This document shows positions 13,604 through 24,221 of a stretch of 64,000 nt of DNA, in pieces. The notes below the pieces were generated by a model. That model had not been told where the DNA came from and ran no database searches. It was given only the letters and a program-made list of their open reading frames with translations. The stretch covers positions 1,600,253-1,664,252 of the forward strand of contig JAVSMO010000001.1 of the NCBI GenBank assembly GCA_032027165.1. The letters run 5' to 3'. Origin of the DNA: Denitratisoma sp. Lineage in GTDB: Bacteria; Pseudomonadota; Gammaproteobacteria; Burkholderiales; Rhodocyclaceae. Position numbers and translations under genes: made by a program. Each line of letters begins with the position of its first letter. Position 1 is the first letter of the stretch.

Positions 13604-13630
13604 TCAAGTTTTTGCCGTTCGTGCCGTTAC
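13604..13630 (+). promoter_or_regulatory. Candidate sigma-28 (FliA) promoter
   Basis: TCAAGTTT (13604-13611), 11-base spacer, GCCGTTAC (13623-13630). The enterobacterial sigma-28 consensus is TAAAGTTT-N11-GCCGATAA, so this matches 7 of 8 and 6 of 8 with exact spacing. It lies in the 239-base gap after trxC, about 190 bases upstream of the calcium-binding protein gene on the same strand. The rest of the gap shows no gene. Confidence 0.55.
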
Positions 13631-13817
13631 TGATTCCTGAGACGCCCTGACGCACGAATCGCGCCGCGAACATTTACTTTCTGCGAAAGCTCCGTTCCCG
13701 GGCCAGCTTCTTTCGCCGCGCCAGGCGCGTCTCACCATCTCTTCGGATTGCACGATTTCGCTGCAACAACCGGCAAATCGCCGTCCCCTGGCGACTGACT
13801 TTTGGATGGGAGCCCGC

Positions 13818-14849
13818 GTGAAAATCGCCAACGCCAGTCTTCAGATGGAATCCGGCCACGCCGAAATTTCGCACCGGCAGGTGCGCGAATCGCTGCGCAC
13901 CTGGGTCGGTCCGCAGCGCCCTGACTTCGAGGGCGGGAACTCGCCGTCCGCGCTTGTCGACGTCTCCGCAGCCGCCCGGGCGAGCCAGTCTGCCGAGGCG
14001 GAAGCCGTCGAGGACATGGAGGGAGCAGCGGAAGGCAGACCTGAGCTGCAGCTCATCAAATCCATGATCGAAATGCTGACGGGACGCCGGATCAGGGTTG
14101 TCTCGGCGGCAGACATCCGGGGTGGCGCCGAAGCGCCGGATGTGCAGGACCCGAAACAGCCGCCGGCGCGCGGCAATGCCGGCTGGGGCGTGGAATACGA
14201 TTACCGCGAAATCCGCGACGAAGCCGAGCACACCGCCTTCTCCGCGCAAGGCACCGTGCGCACGGCGGACGGACGGGAAATCCGCTTCGACCTGAAGCTA
14301 GCCATGGAGCGTGTCTGGCATGAGGAAAGCAGCATCTCCTTGCGCGCCGGAGATGCCCGCCGCAAGGATCCGCTCGTGCTGAACTTCGATGGCAAGGCAG
14401 CGGAACTGTCGTCCACCCGCTTCCGCTTCGACCTGGATGCCAACGGGACGGCGGAAGACGTGCCGCTGCTGGGCCGCGGCAGCGGCTACCTCGCCCTGGA
14501 TCTGAATGGCGACGGGAAAATCACCTCCGGTGCGGAACTGTTCGGCCCGCTAAGCGGCGACGGTTACGCCGATCTGGCGAAGTACGATGCCGACGGCAAT
14601 CGCTGGATCGACGAAAACGATGCCGTATTCGACCGCCTGCGCATCTGGTCGCCCGCGGCCGGCACCGGCGGCACGATGGCGACGCTGCGGCAACGCAATG
14701 TCGGCGCCCTCTCCCTGGATCGCCTGTCCACCCCCTTCGATCTGCGCAGCCCCGGCAACGACTCCCTGGGCGCCGTGCGTTCGAGCGGCGTCTACCTCAC
14801 CGAGAATGGCCAGGCCGGCACAACGCAGCAGATCGACCTGACGGTCTAA
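13818..14849 (+). CDS. EF-hand-like calcium-binding protein, function unknown
   Basis: About 343 residues from a GTG at 13818 with GGGAG about 6 bases upstream; an ATG at 13806 is the alternative. No signal peptide is apparent. The N-terminus reads MKIANASLQMESGHAEIS when GTG is read as Met. The C-terminal half has consecutive acidic loops resembling EF-hand or dockerin calcium sites: DLDANGTAEDV, DLNGDGKITSGAELFG and DADGNRWIDENDAVFDRLRIW. Similar VCBS- or EF-hand-annotated proteins occur in motile proteobacteria, but their function is not established to my knowledge. A sigma-28-like promoter lies upstream. The stop abuts the stop of the convergent kinase gene. Confidence 0.8.
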   Translation: MKIANASLQMESGHAEISHRQVRESLRTWVGPQRPDFEGGNSPSALVDVSAAARASQSAEAEAVEDMEGAAEGRPELQLIKSMIEMLTGRRIRVVSAADIRGGAEAPDVQDPKQPPARGNAGWGVEYDYREIRDEAEHTAFSAQGTVRTADGREIRFDLKLAMERVWHEESSISLRAGDARRKDPLVLNFDGKAAELSSTRFRFDLDANGTAEDVPLLGRGSGYLALDLNGDGKITSGAELFGPLSGDGYADLAKYDADGNRWIDENDAVFDRLRIWSPAAGTGGTMATLRQRNVGALSLDRLSTPFDLRSPGNDSLGAVRSSGVYLTENGQAGTTQQIDLTV

Positions 14850-16256
<1,407 letters not shown>

Positions 16257-16390
16257 CCGAGCATGCTAGGCCAGCCGGAATCGGGCAGCAAGGGCACCGG
16301 GCACGAACGGCTCTCATGAATTACAATCCGCCCCCTTGAAAAAGCCAAATCCGCCTCAAACCTGCAGAGATCGTCACAGGGAGAAGACGC

Positions 16391-16954
16391 ATGCAAGACA
16401 CGCCACCAGCCTCGCCCAATATCGAGCAGACCCCGACGGGCGGGCAGCCCTCCCCCGCTGCCGCACGCCAGGATGGCCAGATCGACGCCATGCCCAGCCA
16501 GGAGGAGCTGCTGCGTCAAGCCGAACTGAAGGCCGAGGAACACCACGATGCCTGGCTGCGCGCCAAGGCGGAAACGGAAAACCTGCGCCGCCGCGCCCAG
16601 GAGGACATCGCCAAGGCGCACAAGTATGCCGCCGAGAAATTCGCCAGCGAAATGCTGCCGGTCAAGGATAGCCTGGAGGCGGCGCTGACCGCCGAAAACA
16701 GCACAGCCGAAAGCCTGCGAAATGGCGTCGAACTGACCCTGAAGCAGCTCATTGCCGCCTTCGAGAAATCCGGCTTGGCCGAAATCAACCCGCTTGGCGA
16801 GAAATTCGACCCGCACAAGCATCAGGCCATCAGCGCCATCGAGGACGAAGGGGAGCCGAACCGGGTGCTCAACGTCCTGCAAAAAGGCTACGGGCTCAAC
16901 GACCGGGTGATCCGTCCGGCGCTGGTCGTCGTCTCGAAAGCCAAAAGCGCTTGA
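16391..16954 (+). CDS. grpE: Nucleotide exchange factor GrpE
   Basis: Exchange factor for DnaK that promotes ADP release. 187 residues. A disordered Pro/Ala/Gln-rich N-terminus precedes a long coiled coil ([20 protein letters not shown], then [13 protein letters not shown]) and the C-terminal beta wing ([13 protein letters not shown], ...[20 protein letters not shown]). An AGGGAGAAG Shine-Dalgarno precedes the ATG. First gene of grpE-dnaK-dnaJ. The upstream gap has a CTTGAAA but no matching sigma-32 -10 element. Confidence 0.97.
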   Translation: MQDTPPASPNIEQTPTGGQPSPAAARQDGQIDAMPSQEELLRQAELKAEEHHDAWLRAKAETENLRRRAQEDIAKAHKYAAEKFASEMLPVKDSLEAALTAENSTAESLRNGVELTLKQLIAAFEKSGLAEINPLGEKFDPHKHQAISAIEDEGEPNRVLNVLQKGYGLNDRVIRPALVVVSKAKSA

Positions 16955-16977
16955 AAACCAGGACGAAAACCCCATAT
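16950..16977 (+). promoter_or_regulatory. Sigma-32 heat-shock promoter for dnaK
   Basis: CTTGAAA (16950-16956), 13-base spacer, CCCCATAT (16970-16977). This matches the sigma-32 consensus CTTGAAA-N13-15-CCCCATnT essentially perfectly. The -35 element overlaps the grpE stop codon, and the dnaK ATG lies 37 bases downstream with an AAGGAA ribosome site. Confidence 0.88.
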
Positions 16978-17013
16978 CGAACACAAGCTTAACAACGCAT
17001 TCAAGGAACCATC

Positions 17014-18945
17014 ATGGGAAAGATCATCGGCATCGACCTCGGCACCACCAACTCCTGCGTGGCCATCATGGAGGGCGGCAAGCCCAAGGTCATCGAGAAC
17101 TCCGAAGGCGCACGCACGACGCCCTCCATCGTCGCCTACACCGACGACGGCGAAATCCTGGTCGGCGCCTCGGCCAAGCGCCAGGCGGTGACCAACGCCA
17201 AGAACACCCTCTTCGCGGTGAAGCGCCTGATCGGCCGCCGCTTCGAGGAAAAGGAAGTGCAAAAGGACATCGACCTGATGCCCTTCAAGATCGTCAAGGC
17301 GGACAACGGCGACGCCTGGGTGGAAGCGCGCGGCCAGAAGATGGCGCCGCCGCAGGTGTCCGCCGAGGTGCTGCGCAAGATGAAGAAGACGGCGGAAGAC
17401 TACCTCGGCGAGGAAGTCACCGAGGCCGTCATCACCGTGCCGGCCTACTTCAACGACAGCCAGCGCCAGGCCACCAAGGACGCCGGCAAGATCGCCGGCC
17501 TGGAGGTCAAGCGCATCATCAACGAGCCGACCGCGGCGGCCATCTCCTTCGGCCTCGACAAGAAGGAAGGCGACCGCAAGATCGCGGTGTATGACCTGGG
17601 CGGCGGCACCTTCGACATTTCCATCATCGATATCGCCGAAATCGACGGCGAACACCAGTTCGAGGTGCTGTCGACCAACGGCGACACCTTCCTCGGTGGC
17701 GAGGACTTCGATCAGCGCCTGATCGACTACATCGTCACCGAGTTCAAAAAGGAGCAGGGCGTCGACCTGAAGAACGACGTGCTCGCCCTGCAGCGCCTGA
17801 AGGAATCGGCGGAAAAGGCCAAGATCGAACTGTCCTCCTCCACCCAGACCGAGATCAACCTGCCCTACATCACGGCGGACGCCTCGGGCCCGAAGCACCT
17901 GACCATGAAAATCACCCGCGCCAAGCTCGAATCGCTGGTGGAGGACCTCATCGCCCGCACCATCGAGCCCTGCCGCACCGCCATCAAGGATGCCGGCGTC
18001 AAGGTCGGCGACATTGCCGACGTGATCCTCGTCGGCGGCATGACCCGCATGCCCAAGGTGCAGGAAAAGGTGAAGGAGTTCTTCGGCAAGGAGCCGCGCA
18101 AGGACGTGAACCCGGACGAAGCCGTCGCCATTGGCGCTTCCATCCAGGGCGGCGTACTGCAGGGCGAAGTGAAGGACGTGCTGCTGCTCGACGTCACGCC
18201 GCTGTCGCTCGGCATCGAGACGCTGGGCGGCGTCATGACCAAGCTGATTGCCAAGAACACCACCATCCCGACCAAGCAGAGCCAGGTCTTCTCCACCGCC
18301 GACGACAACCAGTCTGCCGTGACCATCCACGTCCTCCAGGGTGAGCGCGAGGTGGCCTCCGGCAACAAGAGTCTGGGCCAGTTCAACCTGACCGACATCC
18401 CGCCGGCGCCGCGCGGCATGCCGCAGATCGAAGTCACCTTCGATATCGATGCCAACGGCATCCTGCACGTCTCGGCCAAGGACAAGGCCACCGGCAAGGA
18501 GAACAAGATCAAGATCCAGGCGAGTTCGGGCCTCAGCGAGGACGAGATCAACCGCATGGTGAAGGACGCCGAGTCGCATGCCGAGGAAGACAAGAAAGCG
18601 CTCGAAATCGTCACCGCGCGCAATGGCTGCGACGCCATGATCCACTCGGTGAAGAAGGCCTTGGCCGATTATGGCGACAAGATCGACGCCGACGAGAAGG
18701 GCAGAATCGAGGCCGCCCTGAAGGAAGCTGAGGAAGCCATGAAGGGCAACGACAAGGACGCCATCGAGGCCAAGACCACCGCCCTGGCCCAGGCCAGCCA
18801 GAAACTCGGCGAGAAAATCTATGCCGAACAGCAGGCGGCGGCCGGTGCGGCGGGCGGCGCACCGGCTGGCGATGCCGGTGGCAAGAAGGACGAAGGCGAC
18901 GTGGTCGACGCCGAGTTTACGGAAGTGAAGGACAAGAAGGGTTAA
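17014..18945 (+). CDS. dnaK: Chaperone DnaK (Hsp70)
   Basis: ATP-dependent Hsp70 chaperone. 643 residues, standard length. The N-terminal ATPase domain has [14 protein letters not shown] (residues 4-17), [14 protein letters not shown] and the VGGMTRMP motif; the conserved [18 protein letters not shown] linker leads into the substrate-binding domain, helical lid and a Gly/Ala-rich, acidic tail ending in [14 protein letters not shown]. It has its own sigma-32 promoter inside the grpE-dnaK junction. A stem-loop separates it from dnaJ. Confidence 0.99.
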   Translation: MGKIIGIDLGTTNSCVAIMEGGKPKVIENSEGARTTPSIVAYTDDGEILVGASAKRQAVTNAKNTLFAVKRLIGRRFEEKEVQKDIDLMPFKIVKADNGDAWVEARGQKMAPPQVSAEVLRKMKKTAEDYLGEEVTEAVITVPAYFNDSQRQATKDAGKIAGLEVKRIINEPTAAAISFGLDKKEGDRKIAVYDLGGGTFDISIIDIAEIDGEHQFEVLSTNGDTFLGGEDFDQRLIDYIVTEFKKEQGVDLKNDVLALQRLKESAEKAKIELSSSTQTEINLPYITADASGPKHLTMKITRAKLESLVEDLIARTIEPCRTAIKDAGVKVGDIADVILVGGMTRMPKVQEKVKEFFGKEPRKDVNPDEAVAIGASIQGGVLQGEVKDVLLLDVTPLSLGIETLGGVMTKLIAKNTTIPTKQSQVFSTADDNQSAVTIHVLQGEREVASGNKSLGQFNLTDIPPAPRGMPQIEVTFDIDANGILHVSAKDKATGKENKIKIQASSGLSEDEINRMVKDAESHAEEDKKALEIVTARNGCDAMIHSVKKALADYGDKIDADEKGRIEAALKEAEEAMKGNDKDAIEAKTTALAQASQKLGEKIYAEQQAAAGAAGGAPAGDAGGKKDEGDVVDAEFTEVKDKKG

Positions 18946-18972
18946 GGCGGACGCCAAGGCACCGTTTTAGCC

Positions 18973-19014
18973 GGCCGAGTTCAAGCAGGCGCTCTCGCGT
19001 GACTTGACTCGGCC
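18973..19014 (+). other. Stem-loop between dnaK and dnaJ
   Basis: GGCCGAGTTCAAG (18973-18985) and CTTGACTCGGCC (19003-19014) form a 12-bp stem with one bulged T and a 17-base loop, followed by only three T residues. It could attenuate read-through into dnaJ, or act as an mRNA processing or stability element setting the DnaK:DnaJ ratio. Confidence 0.7.
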
Positions 19015-19046
19015 TTTGCACGACAAAGACCAGCCGGTGAGCAGAC

Positions 19047-20177
19047 ATGGCAAAAAGGGATTTTTACGAAGTGCTCGGCGTCAATCGCGATGCGTCGGAT
19101 GACGAGATCAAGAAGGCCTACCGCAAACTGGCCATGAAGCACCATCCGGACCGCAATCCGGACAACCCCAAGGCCGAAGAACACTTCAAGGAAGCCAAGG
19201 AAGCCTACGAAATCCTTTCCGACGCACAAAAGCGTGCCGCCTACGATCAGTACGGACACGCCGGCGTCGACCCGCAAGCGGGCGGCTTCGGTCCCGGCGG
19301 TCCGGGCAACATGGGCGGTTTCGCCGATGCCTTCAGCGACATATTCGGCGACATTTTCGGCGGCGGTCGCGGCGGCGGCCGCGGCGGCGTCTATCGCGGC
19401 GCCGACCTGCGCTACAACCTGGAGATATCGCTGGAAGACGCGGCACGCGGCACCGAGACGCGCATTCGTATCCCGACCATGGAACAATGCGACGCCTGCG
19501 GCGGCAGCGGCGCCAAGAAGGGCACCACGCCTTCGACCTGCCCGACCTGCCACGGCCACGGCCAAGTGCGCATGCAGCAGGGCTTCTTCTCCATCCAGCA
19601 GACCTGCCCGAAATGCCACGGCAGCGGGCGCTTCGTGGCCGACCCCTGCCAGACCTGTCACGGCGCCGGGCGCGTCAAGCAGCACAAGACACTGTCGGTG
19701 AAAATCCCGGCGGGGGTCGACGAGGGCGATCGCATCCGCCTCTCCGGCGAGGGTGAGCACGGCGTGGGCGGCGGCCCGTCAGGCGACCTCTATGTGCAGA
19801 TCCACATCAAGCCCCACCAGGTCTTCCAGCGCGACCACGACGACCTGCATTGTGAAATGCCGGTTAGCTTCACCATTGCCGCGCTGGGCGGCGAGATCGA
19901 GATTCCCACCCTCGACGGGCTGGCCAAGATCAAGATCCCGGCCGAGACCCAGAGCGGCAAGGTATTCCGCCTGCGCGGCAAGGGCATCAAGGGCGTGCGC
20001 AGCCACGGATATGGCGACCTGATGTGCCACGTGGTGGTGGAAACGCCGGTCAACCTCACCGAGCGCCAGAAGGAACTCCTGCGCGAGTTGGAGGCGATCA
20101 ACGTCAAGGATGGTTCCCGACACAACCCGCGCGCCAAGTCCTGGATGGACAAGGTCAAGGACTTCTTCGGCGGATAA
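19047..20177 (+). CDS. dnaJ: Co-chaperone DnaJ (Hsp40)
   Basis: Stimulates DnaK ATP hydrolysis and delivers substrates. 376 residues. The J domain (1-70) contains the HPD motif in MKHHPDRNP; a Gly/Phe-rich linker ([16 protein letters not shown]...[10 protein letters not shown]) follows; four CxxCxGxG zinc modules are visible ([32 protein letters not shown]); the C-terminal peptide-binding domain completes it. Third gene of grpE-dnaK-dnaJ, 101 bases after dnaK. Confidence 0.98.
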   Translation: MAKRDFYEVLGVNRDASDDEIKKAYRKLAMKHHPDRNPDNPKAEEHFKEAKEAYEILSDAQKRAAYDQYGHAGVDPQAGGFGPGGPGNMGGFADAFSDIFGDIFGGGRGGGRGGVYRGADLRYNLEISLEDAARGTETRIRIPTMEQCDACGGSGAKKGTTPSTCPTCHGHGQVRMQQGFFSIQQTCPKCHGSGRFVADPCQTCHGAGRVKQHKTLSVKIPAGVDEGDRIRLSGEGEHGVGGGPSGDLYVQIHIKPHQVFQRDHDDLHCEMPVSFTIAALGGEIEIPTLDGLAKIKIPAETQSGKVFRLRGKGIKGVRSHGYGDLMCHVVVETPVNLTERQKELLRELEAINVKDGSRHNPRAKSWMDKVKDFFGG

Positions 20178-20492
20178 CCCCAAACCGCCTCCGCGCGGCA
20201 GACGCAAGCCGGAAAGGCGGCATGGCGCCCCTCGCCCATCCGCCCATCAAGTTCCATCCGCGATTCAAATACATCTAATAGGCTTATTCCGTGTTTTTAT
20301 GTATCATGATCAAAAAAGACAGGCACGGATGCTAGCCGTTCCTTAAGAACCATTCTCTGTCAGCAGCGGCTATTTCTGCTGATACGACATCAGAGCTTGG
20401 TTTTCCCGCTGGGTATCGCTTTAATATCCTTGGGAGAGGAAATACGGCCTCCGCAGACCGATGCATTCTCAATGACTTGGAGGAGGTCACAC
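20178..20492 (+). other. Intergenic region between dnaJ and the periplasmic binding protein gene
   Basis: 315 bases without a convincing gene. It is more A/T-rich than its flanks between about 20260 and 20440. It holds a perfect 7-bp inverted repeat TCAGCAG/CTGCTGA (20360-20366 and 20376-20382, 9-base loop), which could be an operator, and a strong AGGAGG ribosome site at 20481-20486 for the next gene. I see no intrinsic terminator after dnaJ. Confidence 0.5.
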
Positions 20493-21650
20493 ATGAACTC
20501 AACCCTGAAGCGGTTGTGCATCGCGTTCTTTCCCCTGTTGCTTGTCGCACTGAGCCACATTCAGCCCGCAGGAGCAGCAGATCCCGGCATCACTGCGGGC
20601 AGCATACTGATCGGCCAGACTGGCGTATTCACCGGCCCGGTGGCCGAACCGGCCCTGCAGTATCGTGCAGGCGCACAGATTTACTTCGACATGGTTAACG
20701 CCAAGGGTGGCATCCACGGCCGCAAGATCAAACTACTCTCGTACGATGACAAGTTCGATCCAAAGCTGGCGGCGGAAAATGCAAGAAAACTGCTGCTCGA
20801 GGACAAGGTTTTTACTCTCTTCGGCCTTATCGGAACCGGCGCTACGGCCGCCTCGATGCCCCTCGTCGGCGAGCACCGGGTACCAGTGGTCGGTTCCTTG
20901 AGCGGCTCGGACGGGTTGCGCGATCAGAAACTGAAACTGCTCTTCCATACGCGCGCCAGCTACAGCGACGAGACCGGAAAAATGGTGGAGCAACTCAAGT
21001 CCACCGGGGTGAAATCCATTGCGGTGGTCTATCAGGACGATCCTTTCGGCAAGGCGGGACTGAAGTCGGCACAGGGAGCCTTTGAGCGCCAGGGCGTCAA
21101 GCCGGTCATTGAAGCGCCCATCGATATGAACAAGCTGGACACGCTTGCGTCTACCGTGGCCAAAGTGGCGCAGACCCAGCCGGGCGCCATCATCATGGTA
21201 ACCGCCGGCAAGGCGTCGACCGCCTTCATCCGCGAATACCTGAAAACCGGTGAGCGCCCGCAATTCTTCGGTGTCTCGGTACTCAGCGCCAAGGCCCTGC
21301 TCGCCGATCTCGGGGCGAACGCCCACGGCATCGTCATCGCCCAAGTAGTGCCATCGCCTCAGCGGACCAGTTACGGCATCTCCAAGGAATTCCTGGAAGC
21401 CGCCCAGAAAGCCAACAGCAAGGACATCACTTACAACAGCCTGGAAGGCTATCTGACGGCGAAGGTCTTCGTGGAGGCGCTACGCCGCGCCGGCAAAGAC
21501 TTGTCTCGGGAAAAACTCATTGCCGCGCTGGAAACCTTGAGCAACTACGACCTGGGCGGCTTCGTGATCGACTACTCGAACGGCAGGCGCGCCGGGACCA
21601 GCTTCGTCGATCTCTCGATCATCAGCAAAACCGGCCAGTTCCTGCACTGA
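20493..21650 (+). CDS. ABC-type branched-chain amino acid/amide substrate-binding protein
   Basis: Periplasmic type I solute receptor of the LivJ/HAAT family, 385 residues. It has a Sec signal peptide (MNSTLKRLCIAFFPLLLVAL, cleavage probably after GAA) and the family opening ITAGSILIGQTGVFTGPVAE, followed by two alternating lobes (GLIGTGATAASMPLVGEHRV, VVYQDDPFGKAGL, SYGISKEFLEAAQKAN). The start has AGGAGG 6 bases upstream. No permease or ATPase genes are adjacent, so it is an orphan receptor that may serve a transporter encoded elsewhere or a sensory system. Ligand unknown. Convergent with cysS, 12 bases apart. Confidence 0.88.
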   Translation: MNSTLKRLCIAFFPLLLVALSHIQPAGAADPGITAGSILIGQTGVFTGPVAEPALQYRAGAQIYFDMVNAKGGIHGRKIKLLSYDDKFDPKLAAENARKLLLEDKVFTLFGLIGTGATAASMPLVGEHRVPVVGSLSGSDGLRDQKLKLLFHTRASYSDETGKMVEQLKSTGVKSIAVVYQDDPFGKAGLKSAQGAFERQGVKPVIEAPIDMNKLDTLASTVAKVAQTQPGAIIMVTAGKASTAFIREYLKTGERPQFFGVSVLSAKALLADLGANAHGIVIAQVVPSPQRTSYGISKEFLEAAQKANSKDITYNSLEGYLTAKVFVEALRRAGKDLSREKLIAALETLSNYDLGGFVIDYSNGRRAGTSFVDLSIISKTGQFLH

Positions 21651-21662
21651 CCGTAAATCCTC

Positions 21663-23048
21663 TCAGGCGCGGCGCCACTCCGTGGCGCCGCCCGGCTTGT
21701 CTTCCAGGACGATGCCCTCGGCCAGCAGTTCCGCTCGGATGCGATCTGCCTCGGCGTAATCCTTGGCCTTTTTCGCTGCAACGCGTGCCGCGATGCGTGC
21801 CTCGATCGCGGCGACATCAGGCTGGCCGCCCGCTATCGGCGCCCCCTGGAGAAACGCCACCGGGTCGCGTTCGAGCAGGCCCAGCACGGCCCCCAGTGCC
21901 TTGAGCTGGCCGGCTGCCCGGGCCGATCGCGAGCGATTCACCTCGTTGGCCAGTTCGAACAGGATGGCGATCGCCTCGGGCGTGTTGAAATCATCGTCCA
22001 TCGCCTCGCGGAATTTCGCCGCATGCGACTCGCTCCAGTCGACGATCGCGGCTTCCGGAATAACTCCCTTGAGCGCGGTATACAACCGGGTGAGTGCCCC
22101 GCGTGCATCGTCCAGGTGAGCATCAGAGTAGTTGAGCGGGCTGCGGTAATGGGCTCGCAGAATGAAGAAGCGCACCACCTCGGCATCGTACTGCTTCAGC
22201 ACCTCGCGGATGGTGAAGAAGTTGCCGAGAGATTTCGACATCTTCTCGTCGTCCACCCGCACGAAGCCGTTGTGCATCCAGTAGTTCACAAAGCGGCAGC
22301 CGTGCGCGCCCTCGCTCTGCGCGATCTCGTTCTCGTGGTGGGGAAACTGCAGGTCCTGTCCGCCGCCGTGGATGTCGAAATGAGGCCCCAGCAGTTCCGA
22401 GCTCATGGCCGAGCACTCGATGTGCCAGCCGGGCCTGCCGCTGCCCCAGGGCGAATCCCATTTCGCCTCGGCCGGCTCCCCCTCCTTGGCGTGCTTCCAG
22501 AGGACAAAATCGAGCGGGTCATGCTTGCCTTCGACGATGTCGACCCGTTCGCCGGCGCGCAGATCCTCCAATGATTTGCCCGAAAGACGGCCGTAGCCCT
22601 CGAACTTGCGTACGCTGTAGCAGACGTCCCGATTGGCGGCAACGTAGGCATAGCCGTTTCGCTCCAGCGCTGCGATCAGCCGCTGCATGGCGGCCACGTG
22701 CTGCGTCGCACGCGGTTCGTGGTCGGGCTTGAGGACACCCAGCGCCGCGGCATCCTCATGCATGTAGGCGATATAGCGGTCGGTCAGTGCCTGGATGGGC
22801 TCGCCGTTCTCCTGCGCCCGCCGGATGATCTTGTCGTCGATGTCGGTGATGTTGCGCACGTAGACGACTTTGTATCCGCTGGCGCGCAACCAGCGCGCCA
22901 CCATGTCGAACACCACCAGCACGCGGGCGTGGCCGAGGTGGCAATAGTCGTACACGGTCATGCCGCAGACATACATGCGGACGAGACCAGGCTCGATGGG
23001 AGCGAACACCTGCTTGTCGCGGAGCAGGGTATTGTGGATTTTCAACAT
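21663..23048 (-). CDS. cysS: Cysteinyl-tRNA synthetase
   Basis: Class I synthetase charging tRNA-Cys. 461 residues. Zinc ligands C28, C212, H237 and E241 are all present ([24 protein letters not shown]); the HIGH motif is HLGH (37-40) and KMSKS is at 269-273. The C-terminal DALR and anticodon-binding regions are normal. Divergent from the TPR protein gene. A strong palindrome lies in the last codons. Confidence 0.98.
   Translation of the reverse strand: MLKIHNTLLRDKQVFAPIEPGLVRMYVCGMTVYDYCHLGHARVLVVFDMVARWLRASGYKVVYVRNITDIDDKIIRRAQENGEPIQALTDRYIAYMHEDAAALGVLKPDHEPRATQHVAAMQRLIAALERNGYAYVAANRDVCYSVRKFEGYGRLSGKSLEDLRAGERVDIVEGKHDPLDFVLWKHAKEGEPAEAKWDSPWGSGRPGWHIECSAMSSELLGPHFDIHGGGQDLQFPHHENEIAQSEGAHGCRFVNYWMHNGFVRVDDEKMSKSLGNFFTIREVLKQYDAEVVRFFILRAHYRSPLNYSDAHLDDARGALTRLYTALKGVIPEAAIVDWSESHAAKFREAMDDDFNTPEAIAILFELANEVNRSRSARAAGQLKALGAVLGLLERDPVAFLQGAPIAGGQPDVAAIEARIAARVAAKKAKDYAEADRIRAELLAEGIVLEDKPGGATEWRRA
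21669..21691. terminator. Perfect 10-bp hairpin in the 3' end of cysS
   Basis: GCGGCGCCAC, TCC loop, GTGGCGCCGC, lying in the codons for the last residues of CysS and just beyond the convergent receptor gene stop (21650). No U-tract on either strand. It may block convergent transcription or stabilise both 3' ends. Confidence 0.45.
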
Positions 23049-23079
23049 CGGGGACGGATCGATTGGAAAACGGCGATTA

Positions 23080-23109
23080 TTGTTGATCTGCTGCCGTTCT
23101 TGCTAGAAT
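23080..23109 (+). promoter_or_regulatory. Candidate sigma-70 promoter for the TPR/L,D-transpeptidase operon
   Basis: TTGTTG (23080-23085), 18-base spacer, TAGAAT (23104-23109), about 42 bases upstream of the TPR gene start in the cysS divergent gap. Confidence 0.45.
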
Positions 23110-23150
23110 GCCAGACTATTCAAATGCCTATGGCCGAGAAGTATAACATA

Positions 23151-24221
23151 ATGACACTACGTCGCTTTTTCGCCCTCCCGCACGCCCTTGCTGCGCTGCT
23201 TTGCGCAGGCATTCTCACCCTGACGCCGACCGTCGTCCGCGCCGACGCCCTGCAGGAAGCCAGCCGGCTCATGAAACAGGGCCAGTTCGGCCCGGCCCTG
23301 GAGAAAACCGACCAGGTCCTGGCGGCCAAACCGAAGGACGCCCAGGCGCGTTTTATGAAGGGCCTGATCCTGACGGAAATGAACCGCCACAACGACGCCA
23401 TCGCCGTCTTCACCAAGCTGACCGAGGATTACCCGGAACTGCCGGAACCCTACAACAACCTCGCCGTGCTCTACGCCCAGCAGCGCCAGTTCGAAAAGGC
23501 CAAGAACGCACTGGAAATGGCCATCCGCACCCACCCCTCCTACGCTACGGCGCACGAGAACCTCGGCGACATCTACGCCCGCATGGCCAGCCAGGCCTAC
23601 GACAAGGCACTGCAGATCGATTCCTCGAACGCCAGCGCACAATCGAAGCTGGCCCTGATCCGCGACCTGATGAGCGTCTCTGCCCACCCGACGACTCTGG
23701 CATCACACAACCCGGCAAGCAAGGCGCAGGTGGCCGCTGCCCCGGCGGCAAAGGCGGTAGTCGCGCCGGTTGCCAAATCCGAGCCGGCTCCAGTCGCCAA
23801 GCCTGAGCCGGCAGCCTCTGCCGTCCAGCCCGCTGCTGAACCAAAGCCGGTCCCGGCAACCGATTCCAAACCTGCTGCCGGCGGCAGGCAGGACGTGGAA
23901 AAGGCAATCCGAGACTGGGCGGCCGCCTGGTCGAAAAAGGATATCAAGGCCTACCTCGCCTCCTATGCGCATGACTTCCAGACGCCGGGCGGCGAGCCTC
24001 GCAGCGCGTGGGAAGCAGAACGCGCACGCCGCATCAATAAGCCCGAGCCGATCCAGGTCGGCGTCGAGAGCATTCAGGTCGCGGTGGACGGCGACCGGGC
24101 CACCGTCAAGTTCCGTCAGCACTACAAGTCAGGCAAACTGAAGACCGCCGCCACCAAGGCGATGGTGATGGTCAGGCGCGATGGCAGGTGGCTGATCCAG
24201 CAGGAACGGGTCGCCAACTGA
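23151..24221 (+). CDS. Exported TPR protein with C-terminal NTF2-like (Csd6-type) domain
   Basis: 356 residues from ATG 23151, which begins a Sec signal peptide (MTLRRFFALPHALAALLCAG, mature near ADALQEA); in-frame ATGs at 23124 and 23130 are possible. TPR repeats occupy about residues 25-165 (ASRLMKQGQFGPALEKTDQV, LPEPYNNLAVLYAQQ, YATAHENLGDIYARM). An Ala/Pro/Lys-rich linker leads to an NTF2-like domain of about 105 residues (IRDWAAAWSKKDIKAYLASY ... WLIQQERVAN). The same domain ends the next protein, an L,D-transpeptidase. The stop overlaps that gene's ATG (TGATG), so the two are coupled and probably act together in the periplasm. Confidence 0.88.
   Translation: MTLRRFFALPHALAALLCAGILTLTPTVVRADALQEASRLMKQGQFGPALEKTDQVLAAKPKDAQARFMKGLILTEMNRHNDAIAVFTKLTEDYPELPEPYNNLAVLYAQQRQFEKAKNALEMAIRTHPSYATAHENLGDIYARMASQAYDKALQIDSSNASAQSKLALIRDLMSVSAHPTTLASHNPASKAQVAAAPAAKAVVAPVAKSEPAPVAKPEPAASAVQPAAEPKPVPATDSKPAAGGRQDVEKAIRDWAAAWSKKDIKAYLASYAHDFQTPGGEPRSAWEAERARRINKPEPIQVGVESIQVAVDGDRATVKFRQHYKSGKLKTAATKAMVMVRRDGRWLIQQERVAN

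Noticed and set aside
16257..16390. CTTGAAA as a sigma-32 -35 box before grpE
   Set aside because: No CCCCAT-type -10 at 13-15 bases; the second site before dnaK is far better.
16888..18957. 689-codon open frame antisense to dnaK
   Set aside because: It mirrors the strongly biased third positions of dnaK; its product is a low-complexity Gly/Asp/Leu/Val mixture with no motif.
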